In this document: positions 25,712 through 36,700 of the stretch, piece after piece
Numbering within the stretch: position 1 is the stretch's first letter
How the letters are laid out: every line of letters starts with the position of its first letter
Origin: Apostichopus japonicus
Lineage: Eukaryota; Echinodermata; Holothuroidea; Aspidochirotida; Stichopodidae
DNA: 64,000 nt
NCBI RefSeq assembly: GCF_037975245.1
Contig: NC_092577.1
Span: 8,779,013-8,843,012, forward strand
Reading direction: 5' to 3'
Translations under genes and position numbers: made by a program
The notes under the pieces: generated by a model
Databases searched by the model: none
What the model was told of the DNA's origin: nothing
What the model saw: only the letters and a program-made list of their open reading frames with translations

Positions 25712-25763
25712 GACCAACTAGACCGGTTTCTGCTCTCAAACTTTATAGGAGGAGCTTCATCAG
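25712..25763 (-). ncRNA. Candidate hammerhead ribozyme in the Penelope-like terminal region
   Basis: On the minus strand CTGATGA (25763-25757) is followed by a stem II that can pair GCTC with GAGC, then GAAA (25730-25727). A three-pair stem III ACC...GGT leads to a GUC cleavage triplet ending at 25712. This is the type I hammerhead core order, and Penelope-like elements are known to carry hammerheads in their terminal repeats. Stem I is only poorly supported, so catalytic activity is doubtful. Confidence 0.4.
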
Positions 25764-26015
25764 TAGTAGCCTTTGAATATTTTATATTCGGCCTGGGCGT
25801 CTCGTTCTCAAAATGCATCTATTTTCTGTGCGCGAGTTGTTATGGACTCATAGTGCAGCTATAAGAGCATCTAAAAGAGCTTCGTGTGAACCTTGAGAGT
25901 CAGCTGATTCTTCGTTAGTATGAAACCTTGAGTTAATAAGTAAATCTTTCAGATTTTGGGCCCTTTTGTAGGCTAGAATCGGTTCTTTTGGAAACAGTTT
26001 GGATAATTCCGCGTA

Positions 26016-26882
26016 CAGGGGCGTAGCGAGCGGGGGGGTGTCTGGGTGTCACACCCCCCAATAATTTGGTCGCTGTCGGCAAATTTTGGGTCTGTCGGCA
26101 AAAGGAGAAAAGGTGAAGAGAGCGGAAGGGGAAGAAAGAAGGAAAGCTGAATAGAGAAAAGGAGAACGGGAGCTTCTTTATCGGTTATTTCGATTTTCCA
26201 GTTCTTCATCTGATAAACTCATTCACCAATCCAATCACCCGACGCCTGCAAGTTAAAAACCTCTCGGCAAATAACTGATAATGTCACGGCCGTCAGTATA
26301 GCTACTGTAGCCAGGCTCAGCTAGACGAGTGCCAGAATCGCCGGCAACTCAGTGAAAGAAATGGAATTAAAGGCTTCCGTATAGGCCGCAGCCCATGAGT
26401 CGTGCTATCGTGTGACAACGTGTTGTTATTATCCTCTGTTCAGAATGACGTCATCGCAGATGTCATTCGTTCTCCGTGGAAAACTTAAGGACACGGCTCA
26501 CGAATTGTACACAATTTTTAACTTTTCTCGCTTGTATATCAATGAATGTTGTTATTTCTCATTACCGGAAAGTTTTCTGAACATTTTCATCACGAAATTT
26601 CACTATTTCAACGATCGGTGAAAGAGAAAACACAGTTCGATAATTGGTCCCAATTAATTCTTCTTCTGCCGACTGCCATAAAAATAATATCGAAATGGAA
26701 ATTCTACGGTGCCAAATTTGACTTAAAATATGCACCAGATTGCATCTAACGACGTTTCAAAACTAAAAATTTTCCAAAGGACCCCTTTTAGACCCCTCCC
26801 CCATTTCAGTCACATCTTCCAGATCCGTCGGCAAATCAAATCCTCCACACCCCCCCCAACAAAAAAAATCGCTACGCCCCTG
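26016..26882. mobile_element. hAT-type non-autonomous element nested inside the Penelope-like element
   Basis: The inverted ends are CAGGGGCGTAGCGA and TCGCTACGCCCCTG. The 8-bp target duplication is TCCGCGTA at 26008-26015 and TCCGCGTG at 26883-26890, one mismatch. The host reverse transcriptase frame resumes on the other side (HA|ELSKLFPKEP), which dates this insertion as the youngest of the nest. It has no transposase. Confidence 0.9.
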
Positions 26883-28416
26883 TCCGCGTGTTGCGAGATT
26901 AAGTGCCAATGTTTCAAAAGTACATTTTTCAAATGCGTGGTTTTGATATGGGGTGTAAAGGTTAGCTTGAACACCATTGGTGGTTCCTTTTGTTTAGGTT
27001 TGGTAGTGAGGTATTGCCCACGGTTTTCAAATTTTATGCCTTTCGTGGCTGAGGCAATTTCCTCTTTCTTATAGTTACGGAGTAACAGTTTCTCTGTGAA
27101 CGCATTCTTTTTCTGTAAGAAATCAGTCTCATTGTTAAATAGACGTGCGTATCGTAAGACTTCCCTTTTAATGAAGCCTTTAAAAGTGGCAAGTGGGTGT
27201 GCAGAGTTTCTGTCGAGGTATTGGAAGGTTTCCGTGGGTTTGGTGTAGACTTTGGTGTCGAATAACCCATTGGTTTCAAACCTTGGACCTTTGAAGATTT
27301 TCAAATCTAGGTATGTTACCTCGGTGTGTAATATTTCTACCGTAAACTTTAAGAAGCGGTGAATTTCATTCAACCTGTTTACTAGTTGTTCAAGTCCCTG
27401 AGGTGAACCGTCGTAAAGCAATAGAATTTCATCTCTATATAGCGGAGCCATTTTAAGATTTTATTATCTGTCGGTAAAATCTGGTTTTCCAGTCTATGCA
27501 TGACGATATCACAGATTTCCGGAGAGGCTTGGTTACCCATGGCGCAACCGATCTTTTGTAGATAGAATTGGTTAATTGAACTCGAAACAGTTTCTTGTTA
27601 AAAATAAGTTCAATTAGTTTGCGCATGGATATGGAAGATATTTTATTTATTCCATATTCGCTTTTTTCCGCCTTTTCATAGACTTCATGACATATATCTA
27701 ATGCCTCCTCTTGGGGAGTATTGGTATACATGGCGACGACATCGAGTGTAGCAAGTACTACTGCTTTTGGTAACGGGGTGGCTTCCACAATTTTCAGAAT
27801 GTGATTTTTGTCTTTCACATACGTGCTTTGTTTTAATACAATAGGAAGCAAGAAATAGTCCACAAATTCCGATATTTTTTCGGTCGGTGATCCCTTTCCG
27901 CTTATTATCGGGCCCTCCCTTAAAAATACTTCAGGTTCTTGGCAATTACGTTGCGTTAGATAGTGTAAAACCGCCTACACCCCCCTTTCATTAATAAGTA
28001 TATCATAATTATCTCATTGAATATATCTTGTTTTATGTTTTTTCTTGGGGTGAATCTGGTGTCATAATTTTCGCGCAAAAGAAAAAAACGAATCGACGCA
28101 ATAATAGTGTATCCATTGTACATGCACTGTTGAGCGTTGTTAAATATGTGTCTATTGAGAAAAAGTATGTGCACAAAAAAGCGTGTCTGCAACGTTTCTG
28201 GTTTTTCTAGTTTTGGCGAAATGTTTCACCATTTTGCATCTAAGCACTCACAATTAACCAAAAATTTCCAAGGGGGAAGGGGACAACCCCTCCCCCTAGA
28301 CCCCTCCCCCAGGACGAAGATCACTAAAGTGCTACCATCGGGATGTCGGCCCCCCCTTTCTCAAAATCCTGGATCCGCCCCTGGTAATGTATCAATGCCC
28401 AGATTTCAGAGACAGT

Positions 28417-28423
28417 ATATATA

Positions 28424-28487
<64 letters not shown>
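28417..28487. repeat. (TA)n microsatellite
   Basis: Pure TA run just outside the right end of the nested transposon block. Confidence 0.95.
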
Positions 28488-28489
<2 letters not shown>

Positions 28490-29430
28490 CATAAATCGGT
28501 AGCATGTGCTATTAGGATTACAGTAAGAACTGGAGATATGTCTAATCCCAACAAACCACAGCTTACCAAATGCAAGTACTTGTTCTAGTGTACGAAGCTT
28601 ACTATAAGCTGTCGCTAACTTATATCTCAGCCGTACTCCTGCTACAACCTTCACGCAGACAGCATAGATTCAAAAGCATAGGCTAATAACTACCGTCAGT
28701 ACTAAACCTGAGTATAAGTCTATGCCTACAATGAGTCCTAGATCTAGACGTAGACCTTCACTAAATCTAGGAAACTTCTAAGTTCAAGGGAATGCGAGTG
28801 ATGTGGATTACGGTAACTTTTCAGTGCGAACCTAACGAATGCCACACATTTATTAGGATTAATTTAAAGCGTAGTCAGTCTATTATCTTTTTTGTTGTAC
28901 TTAGATACGAAAAACGCGAGAGGTTTGCAATTGCAAGCTGTACGGTTACTGCTACATAATCGCTACCATCGGCAATGATTAGTGACCAGATTTCAGAGAG
29001 TTCTGACAACAAGACTGCTTCAGTAATCTTCCAAGGCGAACGAGTACGTATGAACTTGGCCATCTGCTTATTGCGGTTAGCAAAACTGTTCTGACAGTTA
29101 CGACATGTTTACATCTCTGCAGCCACATAGATTACAGATGATGGATCATTTATAAATCGTTGTCGCGCGGAATGTAGTTGGGAACGCGTTTCTCGACGAA
29201 TGGGAAATCCCCGATTATTCTCCCACGTTACAAAGGTATAAAGGTAAAGGGCACCGTTCGAAATGTAGTGGAGGACGAGAAGAAACAATGAATAATCATG
29301 TTCTTCACTCCGCCTGTCAGACATCTTTATCTTCTTCCGTCGGCCCTAGATATACCCTGTGTGATTAAGGAATAGACATAACCGACCTTCAAGAAATATC
29401 CAGTTAAGATAGATACATGATGTTCATAAT
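28490..29430. other. No confirmed gene; two short coding-like stretches on the minus strand
   Basis: 29063-28880 (SPWKITEAVLLSELSEIWSL) and 29280-29110 (RRETRSQLHSARQRFIND) look more protein-like than their surroundings. CCAGATTTCAGAGA occurs at 28399 and 28988, so part is an old repeat. I could not build a spliced model. Confidence 0.3.
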
Positions 29431-32400
29431 CACGTGGGTTGGAGCAAATGCGTTACAGTCTAAGGCATTGGCGAAAAATTAAACTGAACCTTGAAGACTT
29501 AATAAATTAGGTGTCCAAGATTACACGTATTCCATTTGTGATCAATTACAAGCCCCTCATCAAATCCTTTATGAGAACAGTCGAGCAGGATTTTGCTTCA
29601 CTTAAAGACGATCAAGTATCGTTCAAGGTACCCCCACCCCGTGCTAGCTTTTCGACAACTGCGTAACTTTACATTTGTACTTACTTCCTCAAGACTTCCC
29701 AACCCTAGTTCCACCTCCGCAAGCAACTTCACTGGCGGAAAACCTTGTTGCCACATTTTGTTCCCATATTACCCCTGGCACTATGAGTAAAATTCCCAGT
29801 AACGATTATGGTCTAAGACCTCTATCCCTCTCTCATTGGTTCTAAAAATATTCTTTACATAGATGCTGCTGTGTTTTTGTAAATACAAGAGGAACTCAGT
29901 TCCGCTTACATTTTAATAATAGAACAACTTTCGTTAATGTGGTTAAGTTAATATTTTCCTACCCTAGCTATATGTCGATTTTATAAAAAATTATGAAAAC
30001 CTCCTTTATTGAAAATGTATTTTGAAGCTCAGTCAACCATTTAAGAAATGCTAACCGTTAAATACTGGCGTCAAACAATACATTTCGTATTTATTCCAAT
30101 AAAGATCCAGATTCCAATAAGGATTAGAATGCTAAGTAGAGCTTACTAAAGAGAAACTGCATGTACATGTTAATTTTAAGTATCCAAATACTATACAAAG
30201 AGATGGAATTCACCGAAACACCCCTTTTCCCTACCACCTGAGGAAAACCGTCTTTTATACATTATAGTACCATACAGTACTTAACATTTGATACAAAAGT
30301 TACTTCCACAACAGCTCCCCAAAATTTGTATGTGTCGCAATAGGTAAAGTTTTAACCGCGCAGCACAGTACCATTAATAATTTGCATATTACACCAAAAG
30401 ACAGCATTCCTTTGCCTTGATTCAGATAGCCACAGGTGCACTGAATGACGTACATTGGACGGACGACCAACATGAAAAGTTTATCGGGAATGATTGACAG
30501 TCGCTTGGTTACAGAAAGACAGGGGAAATTATCATCGTTCTACGTTGATATTTTTATCCGCTTTTCCCATTTTTATTGGACGTGGCCAGATTGTTTCTGA
30601 GTGTTAGATTTGTCGATTCAAGAGTGCGGTAGAAAGTTTTTCAAATTCGAAGCAGCTGAAAGGGGTATAAGGCCTACATGATATGGGCGAGAAATTGTTC
30701 ATTCTCGTTATCAATTTTATTGGCAAATATACATTGAGAACGGAGACGGGAGGAATTTATTTGTTACCAAGGGGGGGGGGGGCACCTCCAGTACTCCAAC
30801 CACCTCAAAAACCACCTCACAAACCGCCCAATTTCCGTGTTTCCGACCAAACTAAAAGATAAAGGACGATGACTAGAACACGAGAATGTATCTTTTCGGC
30901 TCACTACCCCGTGATTCTTTCAGACCGAAAAGAAAATCATTACTTCCCCTTACACGATTTTTCAACATTTTCTAAATGGCCGGGCCTTTATACTTCCAAT
31001 ATAATATAACCAGCAATGGTAAATGTGGAAAAAGCAGTACACTGCATTCCGAAATATTTTGTTTGGCATTGTGCCAGGAGTGCAAAATAGAAACGCTACA
31101 TATCGCTGAGTATCCGTGGTCGCTTATGCTCGTGTTTACGATAAAAAAAAAATTAAACGGCAACCAATCATACATTTCGACTGGGAAAACTTCTTTCGCC
31201 AACACAGTCATTAGTCAATGCTAACTCCGCCCAACGTTCCTGGAAAGTTACACGCAGCGGTACTATAGCATGTTCAGGGGAATACTTCGCGGGAGATTTT
31301 CTGGAAGAATGAAAACAGAGAAGATTTAATTATCTATTCTTTTAAGTAACACTGAAGTTTAGCGATATTTTGAAACGTCTATATGTTATTTAAACCAAAG
31401 GCCTACCTTAATCTATTTTTTCCTATCTATGCTACAAGTGCAATGACCGAACAAGCAAATACGAAAGTAGTCTCACTAAATTATGCTCTTTTAGTGGTGA
31501 TAGCTCTAGCTCTGTAGTGCTTTAATAAATTAGATTACTACTACTAAATAGCAGAAATTTGATTACCAATTAACATCTTTATAGCTCATATCATCTACAA
31601 TTCAGGAAGTATACACATCATCCTAATAGCAACTTGATGTTAAATGCACTCTTCCTGGTACTTGTTTTATCCATCCTGCTACTAAACTAATAGTTTAGTA
31701 GGCCGACTAACATATGTTCTAGGCTAAGAACTACAAGTTTACTAGTTACTAGGATACCTGAGACTTAAAGTGTTGAGACTTTATCATCAAACGTTTGACT
31801 ATTCAATCTCAAAATATCACCTTTTCCTGAAATTTTGTCGAAATTTCGTCGTTGAATGTCAGAAATTCGAAACGATGCTTTATCTCAAACTTTCAGATTT
31901 ACCTTAAAATGTAGGTGTTACATGTCGATATTTCAAAGTTTCGAGAAAACAGCCCAAATATCGTCGGATTAAACATAAAGCGGACCATTGAAATCGTTGA
32001 ATAGCTGATACCTAAATCTGCCCACCCCCACCGAATATTCGAGTACTAAATTAATATACTTAGTATGATTGAAGCACCTGTATTTTGTTATTTCTCTCGG
32101 ACATATCCTCACCTGATCACTACCTTTGAGGTTATTTGCAATCGTTAAACTAAGAAGCTGTATATCACACACAAATAAATCATAACAAAAGTTATTTCTT
32201 ATTTTTGAGGCTGCTTTATTTCTTGTTCTCAGTGTAGTGCAGTACTTGAAAAGTCATAATGAACAAAAATTGATAACCAGTTATGGGATTTAATTCCCCA
32301 TCCTATCGTGGAACTTCTACAATTATCAATTACATTCGGCCACCCCCCCCCCCACCACCACATGATTTGAAAACAAATCTTAGTATGACAGAGGGATAAG

Positions 32401-33574
32401 TAATGATGAAACTGCCGCAAAATACCATACTCTTTGGCACGTTGTTTCATAACATAAAGGTGATATGCTTTCATCTAGAGATTGTGGATGCAAATGCTAA
32501 GTCATCGTGTTACTGTTTCGAACTTCCTTGCATTTCTTTGTTAAAGTTATGACTAATATACATTTGTTAAACGACAATTTTCAACCGTACATCCCCTCCC
32601 CCAATAACAATATTCAGGATGGAAATTCTACTTCCCTTTTCTAGTACGTTTTTCGGATGTTAATAAAGGCTATAGGATACCGGACACTCAACTTAAGGTT
32701 GGTTTACTCAAATCGGGTAAGGTGTTTAACTTGCAAATGCATATATTGGGTAACCATTATTTCAATTACGATGGTTCGATTCTCGATTTCCAAGACGACA
32801 TTCCTATCAGGTACCAGTATGAAAAGTTAAGATCATGTAAAAAAGGCAAGATACAATAAACTGCTGAAAAGTATGGCTGCTTACAGCAATTTAGGTCAAT
32901 TCCATACAATATAATAATAAAAGTACTCTTTAGAACCAATTGAAACTCCAAATAACCTGAAGGACTACAAGTGTTCATAAAACATGCACTTCGCATCATA
33001 TATGTACAGTTTTATTATTTTGGTAACAAAACAAAGTTTCGTAACATAATACTTAATCTTAATGGACATAAATCAACGACGAGCTTGATTTAGACAGCAC
33101 TCTTTCATTTTTCACGTTTCTTTACGTTATTCACTAAATTTCGAACGGCGACTATCATCTTCTTCACAAGCGTTGATTGATTGACCTTTATACTTTCATG
33201 ACGGCGGGGAATAGTCGGGATGTTTCATTCGTCAAGAAAACACGCTCCCAACACGTGGCTACACGTAATACCAAACGTGTTATCATTGGTTACACGTAAC
33301 TCATTGCTTAAATGGTGACATCAAACATATTACTTGTATTGTGCTAATTTAAGTTGGCGAATGAACTCTCGCATAGCCGATTCCAGGGTAAAAAATTTCA
33401 TTTCACATAACTGATTAATATAATATCCTATTTATCTGAATAACAATAGTAAAAAGTCATGGTGAATCCTAACATTGCAACTTAATGAATAATGGATTGA
33501 GCCTTTCGTGTACAAATGTGAGTTTTAAGCGTCGTATCAGTTACCAAGAAACAAAACCGGGAGATCTAATCAGA

Positions 33575-33760
33575 TTAGGGGATATGACGTTCATGAAGTG
33601 GCAGAGCCACGGAATTTTCCTCTGGGAGTTCATATGTGCTTGAGTCTCCATTGTATGGTGTAGGCCGTGGTATTTTTGGAATAACCTGACCAGGGTTATG
33701 GGATGGATTCATGGATGCTGAATTATCGTGAGACTCTAGAATCTTTGCTGGGTAATAAAC
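33575..33760 (-). CDS. Exon 5 of the MS4A-like gene: cytoplasmic tail and stop
   Basis: Acceptor CTTATTCAACAG is followed by 61 codons and TAA. The tail is Pro- and Ser-rich (NPSHNPGQVIPKIPRPTP) and ends VALPLHERHIP. A duplicated version lies at 46363-46169. Confidence 0.85.
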   Translation of the reverse strand, partial: VYYPAKILESHDNSASMNPSHNPGQVIPKIPRPTPYNGDSSTYELPEENSVALPLHERHIP

Positions 33761-36700
33761 CTGTTGAATAAGAAAAATAAATTATGTAAGAGTAGGAGAA
33801 GATCAAAGAGGATTTGGAAGACCACAGAACCACTCAGGTACAACAACTTCTGTTTTGTGATGGTTGGGCATATTTTATTCATATTGTATTTCCTTTGCTA
33901 GATTAATATTACAAACTATTCCAAAAGTATTTTCGTGCAGTCCATAAGAGAGGATCGACGTAGAATTTAGGCGAGAGAAGGACAGGCGTTGTGATGGAAT
34001 GTACTTACAATAGTTTGGATTGCGTCTCCAGCACAGCAACTGTAACTAGCCACAACAATGGCAACAGCAAGTTCTACTATGAAGCAGACCACGATTATAC
34101 AATAGAAAACGAAGTGAACCTCTGTAGATGAGTCTACCTATAATAAAAATAAAACAAATCCATAAATCCAGACAGCATCTTTGTGTAATAGAGGATACCA
34201 TCTCCAGTCACTGAGTCAGGAAATCACTGACAGTGAATTGATATAAAGGGCTACACCCTTCTCACTTCAAAGTCCAAAACGGAGTAAGTGATTCTCGTCA
34301 GAAATCTACGTGATTGTATTTCATATTACCTTCTACTTCTGAGATATATATTAAATATGATTTGAGATATGGCTACATCGTTCACGTGAGCTCAAGGCCA
34401 TGGGCTATCTGGATAAAAAGATTATAATAAAGTGTTGGCATTGTTCATAAAATTGCTCTCACTCTATATATAGTCAATTTTATTTGCGCGTAGTCACTTA
34501 AATTCCCAGTTCGAGAATGGTTACGTAAAGCTTAATTTATTGAGGAGTTCAATAAGAGTCACATTATGATACACAATCCTGACCTCAATGAACCCTCTCA
34601 TCCGTTTATATTTTCACTTACTTAAAATACTTTCTTATGAAAACACCACTATCTCCTTTGTTCTTCATATGGAACTGTATTTGCTATTTGTAACCGTTAA
34701 TGTGGCAAGATGGTAGTAGAAAAAGGGAATAGGACGGTCCCAGCTTTTGAGAGCGAGATAGAGAGGGATTATGTTTCTGGCCCAAATTATGTGTGAGAAG
34801 CACTCTTCAGCGTTGCTTGATTACTCGGTTGGATCCTTTGAATCAGCAAGACGAGTGACAAGCAACCAATATTTAGTTTCATAGACCAATAACTTATAAT
34901 TCTTAATTTATATTGGAGGGTTGGACACAAAATATATTAGATATTGCAGTTGAATACTTTTTTTTTTAATCTTTATTTCCCGAAAGCCTTAAATTGCCTG
35001 CTAATTTTTAAGCTGTGAGCTCAAAGATTGTCCACACACAAGACTAAAGGTCACAGCACTTGCAAAACCTATAATGTGAATTATCTGATCTACCCTCACG
35101 CTCCATCCACCATCCACTCTACACTATCATGAAGCGGTTATATGGACACATATCCACCGTCAACCTCAGGAAGACTGACACTCCGGTTGGAGAACCCTTC
35201 AACCTTCCCAACCAAACCAAAATATCATGTCCCTACAGGGGATGGAATCTTTAGGTAGCCGTCCTGATCTAGTACGAATCAGAGAGACTGTGGGATGCAA
35301 CGCCGTCGCACCCTTCAACATCATGAGCTCAACATTCAAGAAGGACATGACTAACCTTTCTTCTGCTCCCCCCTCCCATCGCACCTTGTTTTCCCCCTTT
35401 ATCACCCCTCTTCTCGTAGCTCTCTTCTACTTGTTTTCTCCCAAACTTTTCTGTCCTTGCCCTTCCCTCATTTACTCCCTACCATCTTCCCTCAATCCCC
35501 TCTTTGTCCCTCTACAGTTTCTCTCTTACCTCTCATGTTCCCATGCTGGTTTCTTTCTTCCCTCCATCCCATTTCTACTAATCCTCCTACATCTATATCT
35601 TTGTATTCACTGTGCTCATTAACCTGTCTGTATTCTGTGCGTGTTTTTGTCCCTTCTGTTACTGTTACTTGTCATTCAGCAACTGAAGAAGATCCTGCTA
35701 GGATCGGAACTTCAGGTCCTCTTACTTTTACACAAAGTTATTATAAAATCAAATATGTAATGCAAAAACTTGATTTGTTTTTAAATGTTTCTGTCTTAAT
35801 CATAGGTTTGATCTCAGTCCCCCATGTAACATGTGAGACATCATGATCTGTATATTTCCAACGCATTAATTAATGTTAAAATCTGAAGGTTACGTGATCA
35901 ACTGAGGTTAAATGACAAAGTTGGCTAATTGTATGGTACATAATTATCAACCGGTAACATTTTACTCACATATTCAGAATCATAGTAGTCATAAGATGGC
36001 TTTCTGGAATATAATAATGCCATTGTGACAGGTGTAGCAGCAATTGCGATGAGCACACATGCAAAGATGGAAAAGGCCAAGTAAAGTCGAATCTTTAGAT
36101 CAAAAATCGAGAAAAGACAATTAAATTCAATGACATTGAAGAAATGAACTTAAGTTAAATAAGGAAACTACATCACAAATCCTCAGTGTGAAAATAAGAA
36201 CGTTGCATGTTGGATGGTGCTCTCGCCCATTTTCGTAAAAGATTGTGCAGGCATGCATGCAACCGGATGAAAATGAAGGTAAAAATCAAAATTACATATC
36301 CTTGTGTAGGCCTTGTATTAATATACAAATTTATATTAGCATCATATGTTTTTATTGTTACTTAACGTTTAACATGTTCTAAAGATTGAACACTTTTTCA
36401 ATAGCAATTCAACAGAAAGTTATTGCCACAAATTATTTTCTTCTCTTTTGGGCAACTATGGTAGCTTGATTTACGCTGAATACTGATTGGTAAGCATCAT
36501 TTGCGATCTTGCGAAGTGTTACTTGAATATGGAATATTATTGGGAAACAAATAAACAAACGTTGCTTTACTTTTAGTGATATTGCCACTTTAAGCAACTT
36601 GTGAAGACTTGACAACTGGAATAGCATTATTCTAGAATTGGTGAAGTGTGCATATACGCAACAAAATGATATGCCAAACATGTTGTTACTGTTGCAACTA

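Larger units (their letters stand above)
25524..27995 (-). mobile_element. Penelope-like retroelement with inverted ends, decayed
   Basis: It is flanked by a 19-bp direct repeat, AAGTATATCATAATTATCT (25505-25523 and 27996-28014), a clear target duplication. About 90 bp beginning near ATGAAAGGGG and ending at GGAGGGCCC occurs in inverted orientation at both ends. On the minus strand, reverse transcriptase motifs appear in order: GPIISGKGSPTEKISEF, QSTYVKD, LATLDVVAMYTNTPQEEAL (motif A), MGNQASPE (motif B, in another frame), a YRDEILLLYDGS motif C with Glu for the second Asp, then LDLKIF and TKVYTKPT. After the nested insertion, LFPKEPILAYKRAQNLKDLL follows. Stops and frameshifts break the frame, and no GIY-YIG nuclease domain follows. 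It is a dead copy. Confidence 0.85.
25218..28383. mobile_element. Outer TIR element of a three-level nest
   Basis: The ends are inverted copies of CAGGGGCGGATCCAGG (left 25218, right 28383), followed on both sides by a G-run and a CCGAC motif. Immediately outside, GTAAT occurs at 25213-25217 and again at 28384-28388. A 5-bp duplication is thus visible, but no 8-bp one. The right arm carries the AGTGATC..CGTCCTGGGG-type subterminal module shared with other elements here. The element was split by a Penelope-like insertion. Confidence 0.75.
29432..34410. repeat. Segmental duplication, copy A (includes last two MS4A-like exons)
   Basis: Copy A aligns by eye with 40198-40640 and 42715-47020. Anchors are GCGTTACAGTCTAAGGCAT, TTAAGAAATGCTAACCGTTA, TGTGCCAGGAGTGCAAAATA, CTAGTACGTTTTTCGGATGT and the exon pair. 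Substitutions and small indels are scattered throughout, and the match fades near 34410. Confidence 0.85.

Noticed and set aside
26810-26882. C-terminal residues VAIFFVGGGVEDLICRRIWK of the reverse transcriptase frame
   Set aside because: They come from reading into the nested hAT element; the true continuation lies on its other side.
25210-28391. An 8-bp target duplication for the outer nest element
   Set aside because: ACCGTAAT and GTAATGTA do not match; only GTAAT is shared, so hAT membership of the outer element is left open.
30972-31224. Frame MAGPLYFQYN (82 codons) with a relative at 43550-43726
   Set aside because: It is shared only because the DNA is duplicated; the two frames diverge and end differently, and no domain is visible.
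35227-35846. Two overlapping frames of 130 codons
   Set aside because: They are a frameshifted retroelement tail and a C- and T-rich terminal region rather than a host gene.
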